From positions 20,114 to 84,113 of the forward strand of contig CANNCQ010000010.1 in the NCBI GenBank assembly GCA_947503135.1: a stretch of DNA of 64,000 nt, read 5' to 3'. A program made the translations under genes and the position numbers. Shown here piece after piece: positions 46,114-53,672 of the stretch. Positions within the stretch are counted from its first letter, which is position 1, and each line of letters opens with the position of its first letter. The stretch is from an uncultured Aquimarina sp. GTDB taxonomy: Bacteria; Bacteroidota; Bacteroidia; Flavobacteriales; Flavobacteriaceae. The notes under the pieces were generated by a model. The model saw nothing but the letters and a program-made list of their open reading frames with translations, had not been told where the DNA came from and did not search any database.

Positions 46114-47273
46114 TTAATTTTCATAGGTTTTCCGTGAGTAAGTTGAATTATTTTTGGTAATACGCTAGGTATATAATTTAAAAATGCTACTAATTTTTCC
46201 GTTAAATGTTCTTTATCAAACAATTTTGCAACAAAATGACCTGCTTTTAGTCGAATTTTAAAATTATCATTCCATTGTTTAGAATATTTTTTTTCTAAAT
46301 CATCTCTGGTAATATACCCTTCTAAGTAATTTAATATTAATACCGAAGCCATTTGCGCACTTCTAATAGCCATAGACATTCCATTTCCACAAAGCGGATG
46401 TATCATTCCCGCTGTATCTCCACACATAATAATATGATTTTCAACAGGATTTTTATTCGAAAAAGAAATTTGACTAATACTCAATGGGGCCTCAAACTGG
46501 GGTATAGAATTTTCAAAAAGCGTTTTTAAAAACTTGTTTTTATATACAACCTGCTTTTGAAACTCCTCGATACTTTTGTATTTTTTAAATGACTTGTAAT
46601 TTGTAATATAACACATATTTATACGATCGTCTTCCACTTTTGAAACGCCACAGTAGCCTCCTTCAAAATTATGAAGTGCTATAACATCGTTTGGAAAATT
46701 ACCTTTCACATGAATTTTAACGCCTAAAAATGGTGATTTCTGCTTTATAAAAGGCCTATTTAACTTTACATCAATATTCGACCGTTTACCATAAGCTCCT
46801 ATTACTAAATTAGAAGTTAATGTTAAGTTACTTTGTGTTTTTACTGTAAATATATTGTTGCTAAAATCGATAACATCAACTGTATCATGTTGTATTTGCA
46901 CCCCCACTTTTTTTGCTTTTTCAGCTAAACTTTTATCTAACAAGTAGCGGCTAATACCAAAACCACCAAGTGGAAGCTTTGAGGTAATCAATTTATTATT
47001 ATGTGTAGATAGTTCAAACTTATTAATTTTAGTAGCTCCTAAACTGAAAACATCAATTCCTAAAAAAACTAAATAAGGTAGCACCTCATTAGAGATATAT
47101 TCTCCACAAACTTTATGCTTTCCAAAAGAATGCTTTTCAATAACTAAGACGCTTCTACCTTTTTGAGATAAATGGATAGATGCGCATAAACCTGCAAGCC
47201 CTCCACCCACTATTATAATATCGTATTGTAATTTATTTATTTTCAAAAAAACACATTTATTATAAAGATGCAT
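46110..47273 (-). CDS. FAD-dependent oxidoreductase, geranylgeranyl-reductase/hydroxylase-like
   Basis: The flavoprotein of about 387 residues has the dinucleotide motif IIVGGGLAGL (21-30) and the second FAD motif CGDTAGMIHPLCGNGM (about 290-305), the pattern of the PHBH/geranylgeranyl reductase group. Members hydroxylate aromatic rings or reduce isoprenoid chains. In the context of a type III PKS and methyltransferase, ring hydroxylation to a quinone is likely. It is the first gene of the operon. The ATG at 47273 adds nine residues before a TTG at 47246 (MKINKLQYDIII), which may be the true start. Confidence 0.87.
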   Translation of the reverse strand: MHLYNKCVFLKINKLQYDIIIVGGGLAGLCASIHLSQKGRSVLVIEKHSFGKHKVCGEYISNEVLPYLVFLGIDVFSLGATKINKFELSTHNNKLITSKLPLGGFGISRYLLDKSLAEKAKKVGVQIQHDTVDVIDFSNNIFTVKTQSNLTLTSNLVIGAYGKRSNIDVKLNRPFIKQKSPFLGVKIHVKGNFPNDVIALHNFEGGYCGVSKVEDDRINMCYITNYKSFKKYKSIEEFQKQVVYKNKFLKTLFENSIPQFEAPLSISQISFSNKNPVENHIIMCGDTAGMIHPLCGNGMSMAIRSAQMASVLILNYLEGYITRDDLEKKYSKQWNDNFKIRLKAGHFVAKLFDKEHLTEKLVAFLNYIPSVLPKIIQLTHGKPMKIK

Positions 47274-47295
47274 TATTTGCTTTACAAATTATGTT

Positions 47296-47347
47296 AAGTA
47301 TTTGTTATAGTATAAAATCTTCGTTTTATAAGTATTAACAAATACTT
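47296..47347. repeat. Nested inverted repeat upstream of the polyketide operon
   Basis: AAGTATTTGTTA (47296-47307) is the exact complement of TAACAAATACTT (47336-47347). Inside, TATAAAA (47311-47317) pairs with TTTTATA (47324-47330) around the loop TCTTCG. The 52-base structure lies 22 bases upstream of the first ATG of the polyketide operon and faces the metalloprotease gene on the other side. It could be a protein-binding dyad or a hairpin in an RNA leader. No regulator gene is nearby. Confidence 0.6.
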
Positions 47348-47424
47348 TCTTCAACTTCAAAAACGTATGTCAATCGTTGATTTTACTAGCTTTATTCTTT
47401 ATTTATAATTATTTTACTATTTAA

Positions 47425-47454
47425 AATTCCGTTTTATAGGCTCTAATTCCGTTT
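47425..47454. repeat. Direct repeat AATTCCGTTT, two copies 20 bp apart
   Basis: AATTCCGTTT occurs at 47425-47434 and again at 47445-47454, exactly two helical turns apart. The copies lie 62-91 bases upstream of the metalloprotease ATG. This spacing suits a dimeric regulator binding one face of the DNA; no such factor is identified. Confidence 0.4.
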
Positions 47455-47516
47455 CGCAAATTTTTAAGGGTTATCAATGTAAGTTTTGACATTAATTTGT
47501 TCAAAAACTATTGCTT

Positions 47517-50500
47517 ATGACACTTAAAATTACCTTCAACAAAGTTTTCAATATTCCAATAAAGGCCCTGTTAACTTCTGTACTGGTACTAATTTCGGCA
47601 CTAAGCCATTCACAGCAAAAAATGAATGTTACTGAGGGGATCACCGTTTCTTGTCCTATGGGAGAAGAAGATGCAAACAGCAGGCACGGTGCCGCTTTTT
47701 TAGGAACTAGCTTTGAAGACATTTTAAATAGGAATCCTACTGCTGAATTTAATGTTACCTTAGGACAAGATTTACAACAACAACCCGATGCTATTGCTGC
47801 GTTTCAATTTGCCATTGATATTTGGTCCAGAGAAATAGTATCGTCTGTGCCTATAAATATATTTGTGGATTTTAGGGCGTTAGGCTCAGACGTTTTGGCT
47901 CAGGCTGGTCCGGCATATTTTGTTTCTAATTTTCCAAATGCACCACTAAATTCTATAAGCTATCCTGCTGCTTTAGCCAATGCGTTGGCGGGTGAAGTAC
48001 TGCTGCCAAACCAACCTAGCGACCTTAATGTGTCTTTAAATAGCAGTGTTAATTTTTACTTAGGTACCGATGGAAATACTCCTGAGTCTCAATTTGATTT
48101 TGTAACAGTAGCCCTACATGAAATTGGACACGGCTTAGGGTTTCTTGCAGCCCCAAATCGTTCAGGAACGGAGGCATCTCTTGCTTTGGCAACCGAATTT
48201 CCGATACCCTATACTAATTTTATTACAGACGGAAATAATGTAAGGGCTTTAGATATTGAGGATCCTAGTACCGAATTATTAGCCTACTTAACCAGCGATA
48301 ATTTATTTTTTGAGGGCCAAAGTGCTACCGAAGCTTTTTCGGGAGTTAACCCTAAAATAGAAGCCCCTTCATTATTTAGCGGAGGAAGTTCTATTTCTCA
48401 CCTAGATGAAGAGGTGTTTTCTATTGGTGACGCCAATTCGTTAATGACCCCAATTATAGGAATGTCGGAATCTCTTTTTGATATAGGTGATATTACTAGA
48501 GGTGTACTTAAAGATATTGGTTGGGAGTTAAACGATTCGTCTCTTTTTTCACTTTCTGTAAACGAAGCTATAGGCGATTTGGAGGTAAATCAAGGTGGAA
48601 ATGGTGCGCAAACTATTTTGGTTACTAACGAATCCGATCAAGCCTTTACGTACAATGCAGTAATTTCTAATAATCCTCAAAATGTTTCTATTACGTTAAA
48701 CAATGCCACCAATATAAAGCTTGAACCCGGTGAGCAGCAAGAGGTAACTATTTTATATAATACAGCCGAACTAGATGTGGATTTATATCAAGCAGAAATC
48801 AGTATTTCTACAAATGTATCTCCCATTGAAATAACAAGAGACTTGCGAATTAATATTTTAAACGAGGCTGCCGTGGCCCTTATTAACACTGTTGCTCAAA
48901 TAACAGAGGAGGTTGATGTTTTGGTTTTTAGCTTCGAGAATGCTTTTAGAATTAACAATACCGGAAGCAGAATATTAGATTACAGTATAGCGGTTGAAGA
49001 CGAAAGCTCTCCTTTTATAACTTTAAACAATCCTACGGGCTTTATTTTTGAAAACAGTTTTGCAGAGATCGATTACGTTATTAACAGTGATTTGCCTGAA
49101 GGTGAATACACAGCCAATCTGAGAATAATCAGTAATGCTTCAAATACTCCAAACTTCATTTTACCTGTTGTATTAACTATTAGAGATTTTCCTAAACCTT
49201 CTTTTGAAATAGATATAGAAAACCCTGTTGATGTTTTTATAGATGTTGACTCTAGAGATCCTGCTGCAAGAGTTAGCTTTAGTGTTACCAATACTGGAGA
49301 GTTACCACTGGAGTTTGATTTGGAATCGAATGTAAATGATATTTTTCTTTTATCAACATTGCGATCAGGGGGTACAGTACCTCCTGGTGAAACTTTGGAT
49401 CGCTCTTTTATTGTTACTGCAGGAATAGGAGCTGTGGATAATAATTATTCTAGCACTATTACTTTTACAAGTAACGATCCTGTTATTCCTGAATTAACAA
49501 TACCTTTAAACATCACTCTTTCTAGGCAAAGAGGACGATTAGCTTTATTGGAATCTCCTTCTTTTAGCACAAGTATTGAAGCCGGCACTTCTGAAATTAG
49601 GGCATTACAATTTGAAAATATAGGATTGGAACCCGTATCTATTGAAAGCATTGAATCCTTAAGGTCAAACACTCAAATTATAAGCACTTCGTTGCCTAAT
49701 GGCAGCATACTTAATGTTGGAGAAACATTAACTGTAGTAACTCAATTTTCTCCTAACGGAAGAATTGGATCAGTAAATCAAGGAATTATACAAATAAACA
49801 ATAATGGAACCCCTGCTAATCTTCAAGGGACAAACTCTTATTCTTTTTCAACTTTTGTAGAAGCTCCTTCAGGCTTATCGGTCTCTCAAAGTGATATTTA
49901 TGAGGTGCTGAACTTAAATTCCAACACAGAAAATTTTGAACCCGTAAGGTTTAAAGAAATAACGATAACCAATCATGAAGAAATCCCTTTAGATTTTAAT
50001 GTTTCTTTGGATAACCCACTAGATGTCATTTTTTCGATTAGTACTACCGAAGGTAGGCTTGACGCTGGAGAAAGCGAAACAATAATACTAACTGTAAACG
50101 GAAGCGAACAAGAGGCTGGCTTTTTTGAAAATAGAATTAGAATAAATACTACTAGCCCCGAAATTTCTGAGCTTGTGATTAGTGCTAGTTTAGAAGTAAT
50201 AAATCCGGTTGGTTTTTTTAACGAAAATCCAGTTGTTGATGTTTTTGTTGAAGACGGTATTGCTTTTGGATTTGTAGAATTAACAAATACGAGTAGCGCC
50301 CCAATAGAAATTAGTAGTGTTACTACAGCTAATCCAGATGCACTTTTAGAAATTACAAGTTTAATTAATGATGATGTTTTGTCTGGTGATAATTTTATAC
50401 TTCAACCTAATCAGTCTTTAGTAATTGATTTTGCATTACAGGCTACTGTTAATAACACAATTAACGATCAAATAATAATAAACAGTAATGCTGTAGTAAG

Positions 50501-51545
50501 CGAACTATTTTTACCTGTTATTTTTGGCAGTGAAGAAATTGAAATTCCAACTCCGGTAAACAATCCAAGCACATTTGGACCAGAACCTATTGTAGATATT
50601 TTTGTTGAAGACGGTATTGCTTTTGGCTCGGTAGAGCTTCTAAACACGGGAGAAACGCCAATAACCATATCCGAAATTGTTACGCAAAACAGCTATGAGT
50701 TTTCCGATGTATTTATTTTGTTAAATGAAGAGGAATTTTCTTCTGAAAATTCTCAGTTGCTTCCAAACGAAATGTTATTTGTAGAATTTGAATTGCAACT
50801 CGATGCTGATAGTAGCGATTTTTTAAATGACAATTTAATTGTTAGAAGTGACGCTTCAGTTTCCGAACTGCTAGTTCCTTTAGTTTTTGGAGATGTTCCA
50901 ACTCCAGTAAACAATCCAAGTACATTTGGACCAGAACCCATTGTAGATATTTTTGTTGAAGACGGTATTGCTTTTGGCTCGGTAGAGCTTTTGAACACGG
51001 GAGAAACGCCAATAACCATATCCGAAATTGTTACGCAAAACAGCTATGAGTTTTCCGATGTATTTATTTTGTTAAATGAAGAGGAATTTTCTTCTGAAAA
51101 TTCTCAGTTGCTTCCAAACGAAATGTTATTTGTAGAATTTGAATTGCAGCTCGATGCTGATAGTAGTGATTTTTTAAATGACAATTTAATTGTTAGAAGT
51201 GACGCTTCAGTTTCCGAACTGCTAGTTCCTTTAGTTTCTGAAGATGCTGTACTAAGCATAAATGATATTGAAATTTCTAAAAATCAAATCGAATCGTTTT
51301 CGGTAGCTCCAAATCCAATAGTATCGGAAACGCATTTCCAAATTCCTTTTTCAAATTTAAAAGATATCGTTGTTGATTTAAAAAATCTGTCTCAGCAATC
51401 CTTAAATACTAAAAATAGAGTGACTATAGATTCTAACGGAAACGGTAACCTAATTATGGATGGTCTTCAAAGTGGAATTTATATACTTACGTTAAAGAAT
51501 AAAAATACAGGAGTACTTTATGTTTCTAAAGTTTTAAAAAAATAA
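47517..51545 (+). CDS. T9SS-exported zinc metalloprotease with Ig-like repeats
   Basis: The protein has about 1342 residues; a TTG two codons earlier is an alternative start. It has a signal peptide (cleavage near LSHSQQ), then a zincin domain with HEIGHGLGF (H201, E202, H205) and a Met-turn-like NSLMTPI near residue 305. No third His stands at the metzincin position +10, so a His further on (SHLDE) may be the third ligand. About 900 residues of Ig-like/choice-of-anchor repeats follow, including a near-identical pair of 117 residues. The end (SVAPNPIVSETHF to the final VLKK) is a type A T9SS sorting domain, so it is secreted or surface-attached. A terminator follows. Confidence 0.87.
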   Translation: MTLKITFNKVFNIPIKALLTSVLVLISALSHSQQKMNVTEGITVSCPMGEEDANSRHGAAFLGTSFEDILNRNPTAEFNVTLGQDLQQQPDAIAAFQFAIDIWSREIVSSVPINIFVDFRALGSDVLAQAGPAYFVSNFPNAPLNSISYPAALANALAGEVLLPNQPSDLNVSLNSSVNFYLGTDGNTPESQFDFVTVALHEIGHGLGFLAAPNRSGTEASLALATEFPIPYTNFITDGNNVRALDIEDPSTELLAYLTSDNLFFEGQSATEAFSGVNPKIEAPSLFSGGSSISHLDEEVFSIGDANSLMTPIIGMSESLFDIGDITRGVLKDIGWELNDSSLFSLSVNEAIGDLEVNQGGNGAQTILVTNESDQAFTYNAVISNNPQNVSITLNNATNIKLEPGEQQEVTILYNTAELDVDLYQAEISISTNVSPIEITRDLRINILNEAAVALINTVAQITEEVDVLVFSFENAFRINNTGSRILDYSIAVEDESSPFITLNNPTGFIFENSFAEIDYVINSDLPEGEYTANLRIISNASNTPNFILPVVLTIRDFPKPSFEIDIENPVDVFIDVDSRDPAARVSFSVTNTGELPLEFDLESNVNDIFLLSTLRSGGTVPPGETLDRSFIVTAGIGAVDNNYSSTITFTSNDPVIPELTIPLNITLSRQRGRLALLESPSFSTSIEAGTSEIRALQFENIGLEPVSIESIESLRSNTQIISTSLPNGSILNVGETLTVVTQFSPNGRIGSVNQGIIQINNNGTPANLQGTNSYSFSTFVEAPSGLSVSQSDIYEVLNLNSNTENFEPVRFKEITITNHEEIPLDFNVSLDNPLDVIFSISTTEGRLDAGESETIILTVNGSEQEAGFFENRIRINTTSPEISELVISASLEVINPVGFFNENPVVDVFVEDGIAFGFVELTNTSSAPIEISSVTTANPDALLEITSLINDDVLSGDNFILQPNQSLVIDFALQATVNNTINDQIIINSNAVVSELFLPVIFGSEEIEIPTPVNNPSTFGPEPIVDIFVEDGIAFGSVELLNTGETPITISEIVTQNSYEFSDVFILLNEEEFSSENSQLLPNEMLFVEFELQLDADSSDFLNDNLIVRSDASVSELLVPLVFGDVPTPVNNPSTFGPEPIVDIFVEDGIAFGSVELLNTGETPITISEIVTQNSYEFSDVFILLNEEEFSSENSQLLPNEMLFVEFELQLDADSSDFLNDNLIVRSDASVSELLVPLVSEDAVLSINDIEISKNQIESFSVAPNPIVSETHFQIPFSNLKDIVVDLKNLSQQSLNTKNRVTIDSNGNGNLIMDGLQSGIYILTLKNKNTGVLYVSKVLKK
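50547..51237 (+). repeat. 351-bp near-identical tandem duplication inside the metalloprotease gene
   Basis: The unit starting CCAACTCC at 50547 recurs at 50898, a period of 351 bases (117 codons). The copies differ by only a handful of bases, most or all synonymous (for example CCGGTA/CCAGTA, AGC/AGT), and diverge after about 51237. An older, diverged copy (VVDVFVEDGIAFGFVEL) precedes them. The near identity points to a recent duplication or gene conversion. Confidence 0.95.
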
Positions 51546-51614
51546 GAGATTAACTTATTCCTATTTTTAAATTTTTAATTGTGTTTTAGTAAATTCAATT
51601 GAAATTTATATCTG

Positions 51615-51656
51615 AAAACCTATGAGCTGAATCTAATTCACTCATAGGTTTTTTCT
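51615..51656 (+). terminator. Terminator after the metalloprotease gene
   Basis: AAAACCTATGAG pairs with CTCATAGGTTTT around a 14-base loop, followed by TTTTCTTTT. Confidence 0.85.
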
Positions 51657-51713
51657 TTTATTAAGAGTTAAATCACTCATCCGTTCTTAATTCACACAGA
51701 ATTCACTTTAATG

Positions 51714-51734
51714 CCACTGATTTTTAATCAGTGG
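51714..51734. other. Perfect 9-bp hairpin with TTT loop
   Basis: CCACTGATT (51714-51722) and AATCAGTGG (51726-51734) are exact complements. No T run follows. It may be a remnant of a small RNA, a protein-binding dyad, or a 3'-end structure. Confidence 0.35.
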
Positions 51735-51867
51735 GTATTCTACATATTTTAAAATACTATTTTGGCTTTTAATTTACACACAAGTTCATTTGAATAGTCT
51801 CGTTTATTTTAGACCATTTCATAAGGTTGAACTACATAAAACTTTGTGTAAAAATTAATTTTATACT

Positions 51868-51908
51868 GAAAAAGCCTTTTAAAATTAACTTCAGAAGGCT
51901 TTTTCATT
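51868..51908. terminator. Bidirectional terminator before the barrel gene end
   Basis: GAAAAAGCCTTTT (51868-51880) is complementary to AGAAGGCTTTTTC (51893-51905) with one mismatch-like G-U pair. A and T runs on both sides fit the leftward barrel operon ending at 51930 and rightward read-through. Confidence 0.8.
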
Positions 51909-51929
51909 TTATATTAACTAATTTATTTT

Positions 51930-53672
51930 CTATTTAAACAAATACCGAACTCCTACCAAACCTTGTGCCGATTGTACTGGAAAGTTTAACCAACGTTCAT
52001 AATTTTGATTAGTAATATTTTTTCCTTTCAAAAAGGCTTTCCAATTTTTAGTAATATTATAATTAGCTCCTAGGTTTATATCAAAAATTGCATCAACATT
52101 AGCTACAGTATTTTTAAAAGCATCAAAATCTTTTCGAGCGCCCACAAAAAAGATATTAGTATCAAAACTTAGCTTGTCGTTAAATTTATAATTACCACTT
52201 AACGTAGTGCTTATTTGCGGCAAATTCCAAGCTTCATCTGTTCCACTAGTATTATAAGTAAAAAAGTTCGCTGTTAATGACAACTCCAAGGCATTGTTAT
52301 AACTATATTTTAAACTCCCTTCTACGTTCCCTGTTTTAACATCGGCATACACATAATTAAACGAATTATTGAACCCAAAATTAGCCTGCTCTGTTGCATT
52401 ACTGATACTTTGTGAATTTTGAAATAAAGGCTTATCATTTTCAGAGATAAACGAAGCTTTAAGTTCATAACCTAATTGACTTGTTAGCGTACCTTGTGCT
52501 CCTATATAAAAATTAAATTGCTGACTTGTTGGCGATATCGCTAAGAAAGGAGCTACAAATGGGTTTAATTCACTTGCTGAATGGTAGGTGTTTTGTTTTA
52601 ATTCGCCCGATAAACCTCCGTAAAGAGAAACACCATAATCTTTCAATTGATAAGTAGCTAAAATATTGGGGTACACAAAAAAATCAGTCTTACTATTTTC
52701 GGTATCTGAACTTAAAAATGCCGAAGCTCCTAATTTAAAATCAATATCATTGTAAGTTAAATCAATACTTGGCTTTACTCCAAAGTTTATAATTTGGTAA
52801 TCTGTTTCTAATAAAAATTCTTCTTGGTTAAAACTACCCGACAATACATCTAAAACTACTGGCAATTTCACATCGAAATCACTAATCTTAAAATCAATAT
52901 CTGTATTTGCTGTAAAATTAACTTCGTTACTTTCTTGATCATCAAAAAAATAACGTAGCTGTGATTGTATATTTTTAAACACATCACTATCAAAGTGCAC
53001 AGTGCCACCTACATTCAAATCAATATAATTATGACTTGGGTCAATAGCGCTTAATTGCTGATTACTTAATACAAAATCACTAGGAATACCATACCAATTA
53101 TAAAGTTGATGTTGTGCTTCAAAATATATCTCCCAGGGTGTTTTTCGGTCTTGTTTTGTATATGTTAGTTGTAAACCTGTATCATAGTAAAAGTCATCAA
53201 CTCTAACCTCATTTATCCCTCCTTGAGAAGATTGATGAAGCAATAAGGCGCTAAATGTAGCATCCCTGTTTACAGCATAACTCACAAAAGCTTCTGCTTC
53301 AACATTACCAAAATTTCCTGCCGCCAATGAAGCATAATTTTGTGGTGGTAATTGTTTACGTTCTTTTTTAACTTTTTTTGATTTTGCTTTTTTAGGAATA
53401 AATGTACTTGCTACCGGAACCGATTGAATTCTAAAATCTGATACTTCTCTGTTTTTTCGCTCACCAATATCATCATTTATTTGAGTTTCTATTTTAAATG
53501 CATCGTTAATGGTTGGGTTAAATGTTTTTATAACCGTTACATTTTCTGTTTTTATAGTATCCTTAACTGTTTCTCTATCTTCTTGACTAAAGAGAGAAAT
53601 ACTTATTAATAGTGATACGAATAGTGTAATATTATGTATTCTAAACACGCTCATAAATGGAGAATTATTCAC
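51930..53672 (-). CDS. Plug-less TonB-receptor-like outer membrane beta-barrel
   Basis: The 580 residues open with a signal peptide (about 15-32; LFVSLLISISLFSQ). The short N-terminal region VTVIKTFNPTINDAFKI resembles a TonB-box/linker of Bacteroidota barrel proteins, then comes a basic patch (PKKAKSKKVKKERKQ, about 93-107), and then alternating aromatic strands to the end, ending VGVRYLFK as outer-membrane barrels do. There is no plug domain, so it is not a standard nutrient receptor. Its start overlaps the stop of the TPR gene by 8 bases, so the pair is co-translated. Met 7 (53654) is an alternative start. The function is unknown. Confidence 0.75.
   Translation of the reverse strand: MNNSPFMSVFRIHNITLFVSLLISISLFSQEDRETVKDTIKTENVTVIKTFNPTINDAFKIETQINDDIGERKNREVSDFRIQSVPVASTFIPKKAKSKKVKKERKQLPPQNYASLAAGNFGNVEAEAFVSYAVNRDATFSALLLHQSSQGGINEVRVDDFYYDTGLQLTYTKQDRKTPWEIYFEAQHQLYNWYGIPSDFVLSNQQLSAIDPSHNYIDLNVGGTVHFDSDVFKNIQSQLRYFFDDQESNEVNFTANTDIDFKISDFDVKLPVVLDVLSGSFNQEEFLLETDYQIINFGVKPSIDLTYNDIDFKLGASAFLSSDTENSKTDFFVYPNILATYQLKDYGVSLYGGLSGELKQNTYHSASELNPFVAPFLAISPTSQQFNFYIGAQGTLTSQLGYELKASFISENDKPLFQNSQSISNATEQANFGFNNSFNYVYADVKTGNVEGSLKYSYNNALELSLTANFFTYNTSGTDEAWNLPQISTTLSGNYKFNDKLSFDTNIFFVGARKDFDAFKNTVANVDAIFDINLGANYNITKNWKAFLKGKNITNQNYERWLNFPVQSAQGLVGVRYLFK

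Larger units (their letters stand above)
51546..51929. other. Intergenic region with three hairpins, 384 bases
   Basis: Between the metalloprotease gene and the convergent barrel gene there is no open frame of note. It contains a plus-strand terminator (51615-51656), a perfect hairpin CCACTGATT-TTT-AATCAGTGG (51714-51734) without a T run, and a bidirectional terminator (51868-51908). Confidence 0.7.

Noticed and set aside
40905..47273. Reading the operon as a flexirubin/aryl polyene cluster
   Set aside because: Those clusters have multiple ketosynthases, ammonia-lyase, acyltransferase and exporter genes and no type III PKS; here a single FabF-like KS accompanies a type III PKS.
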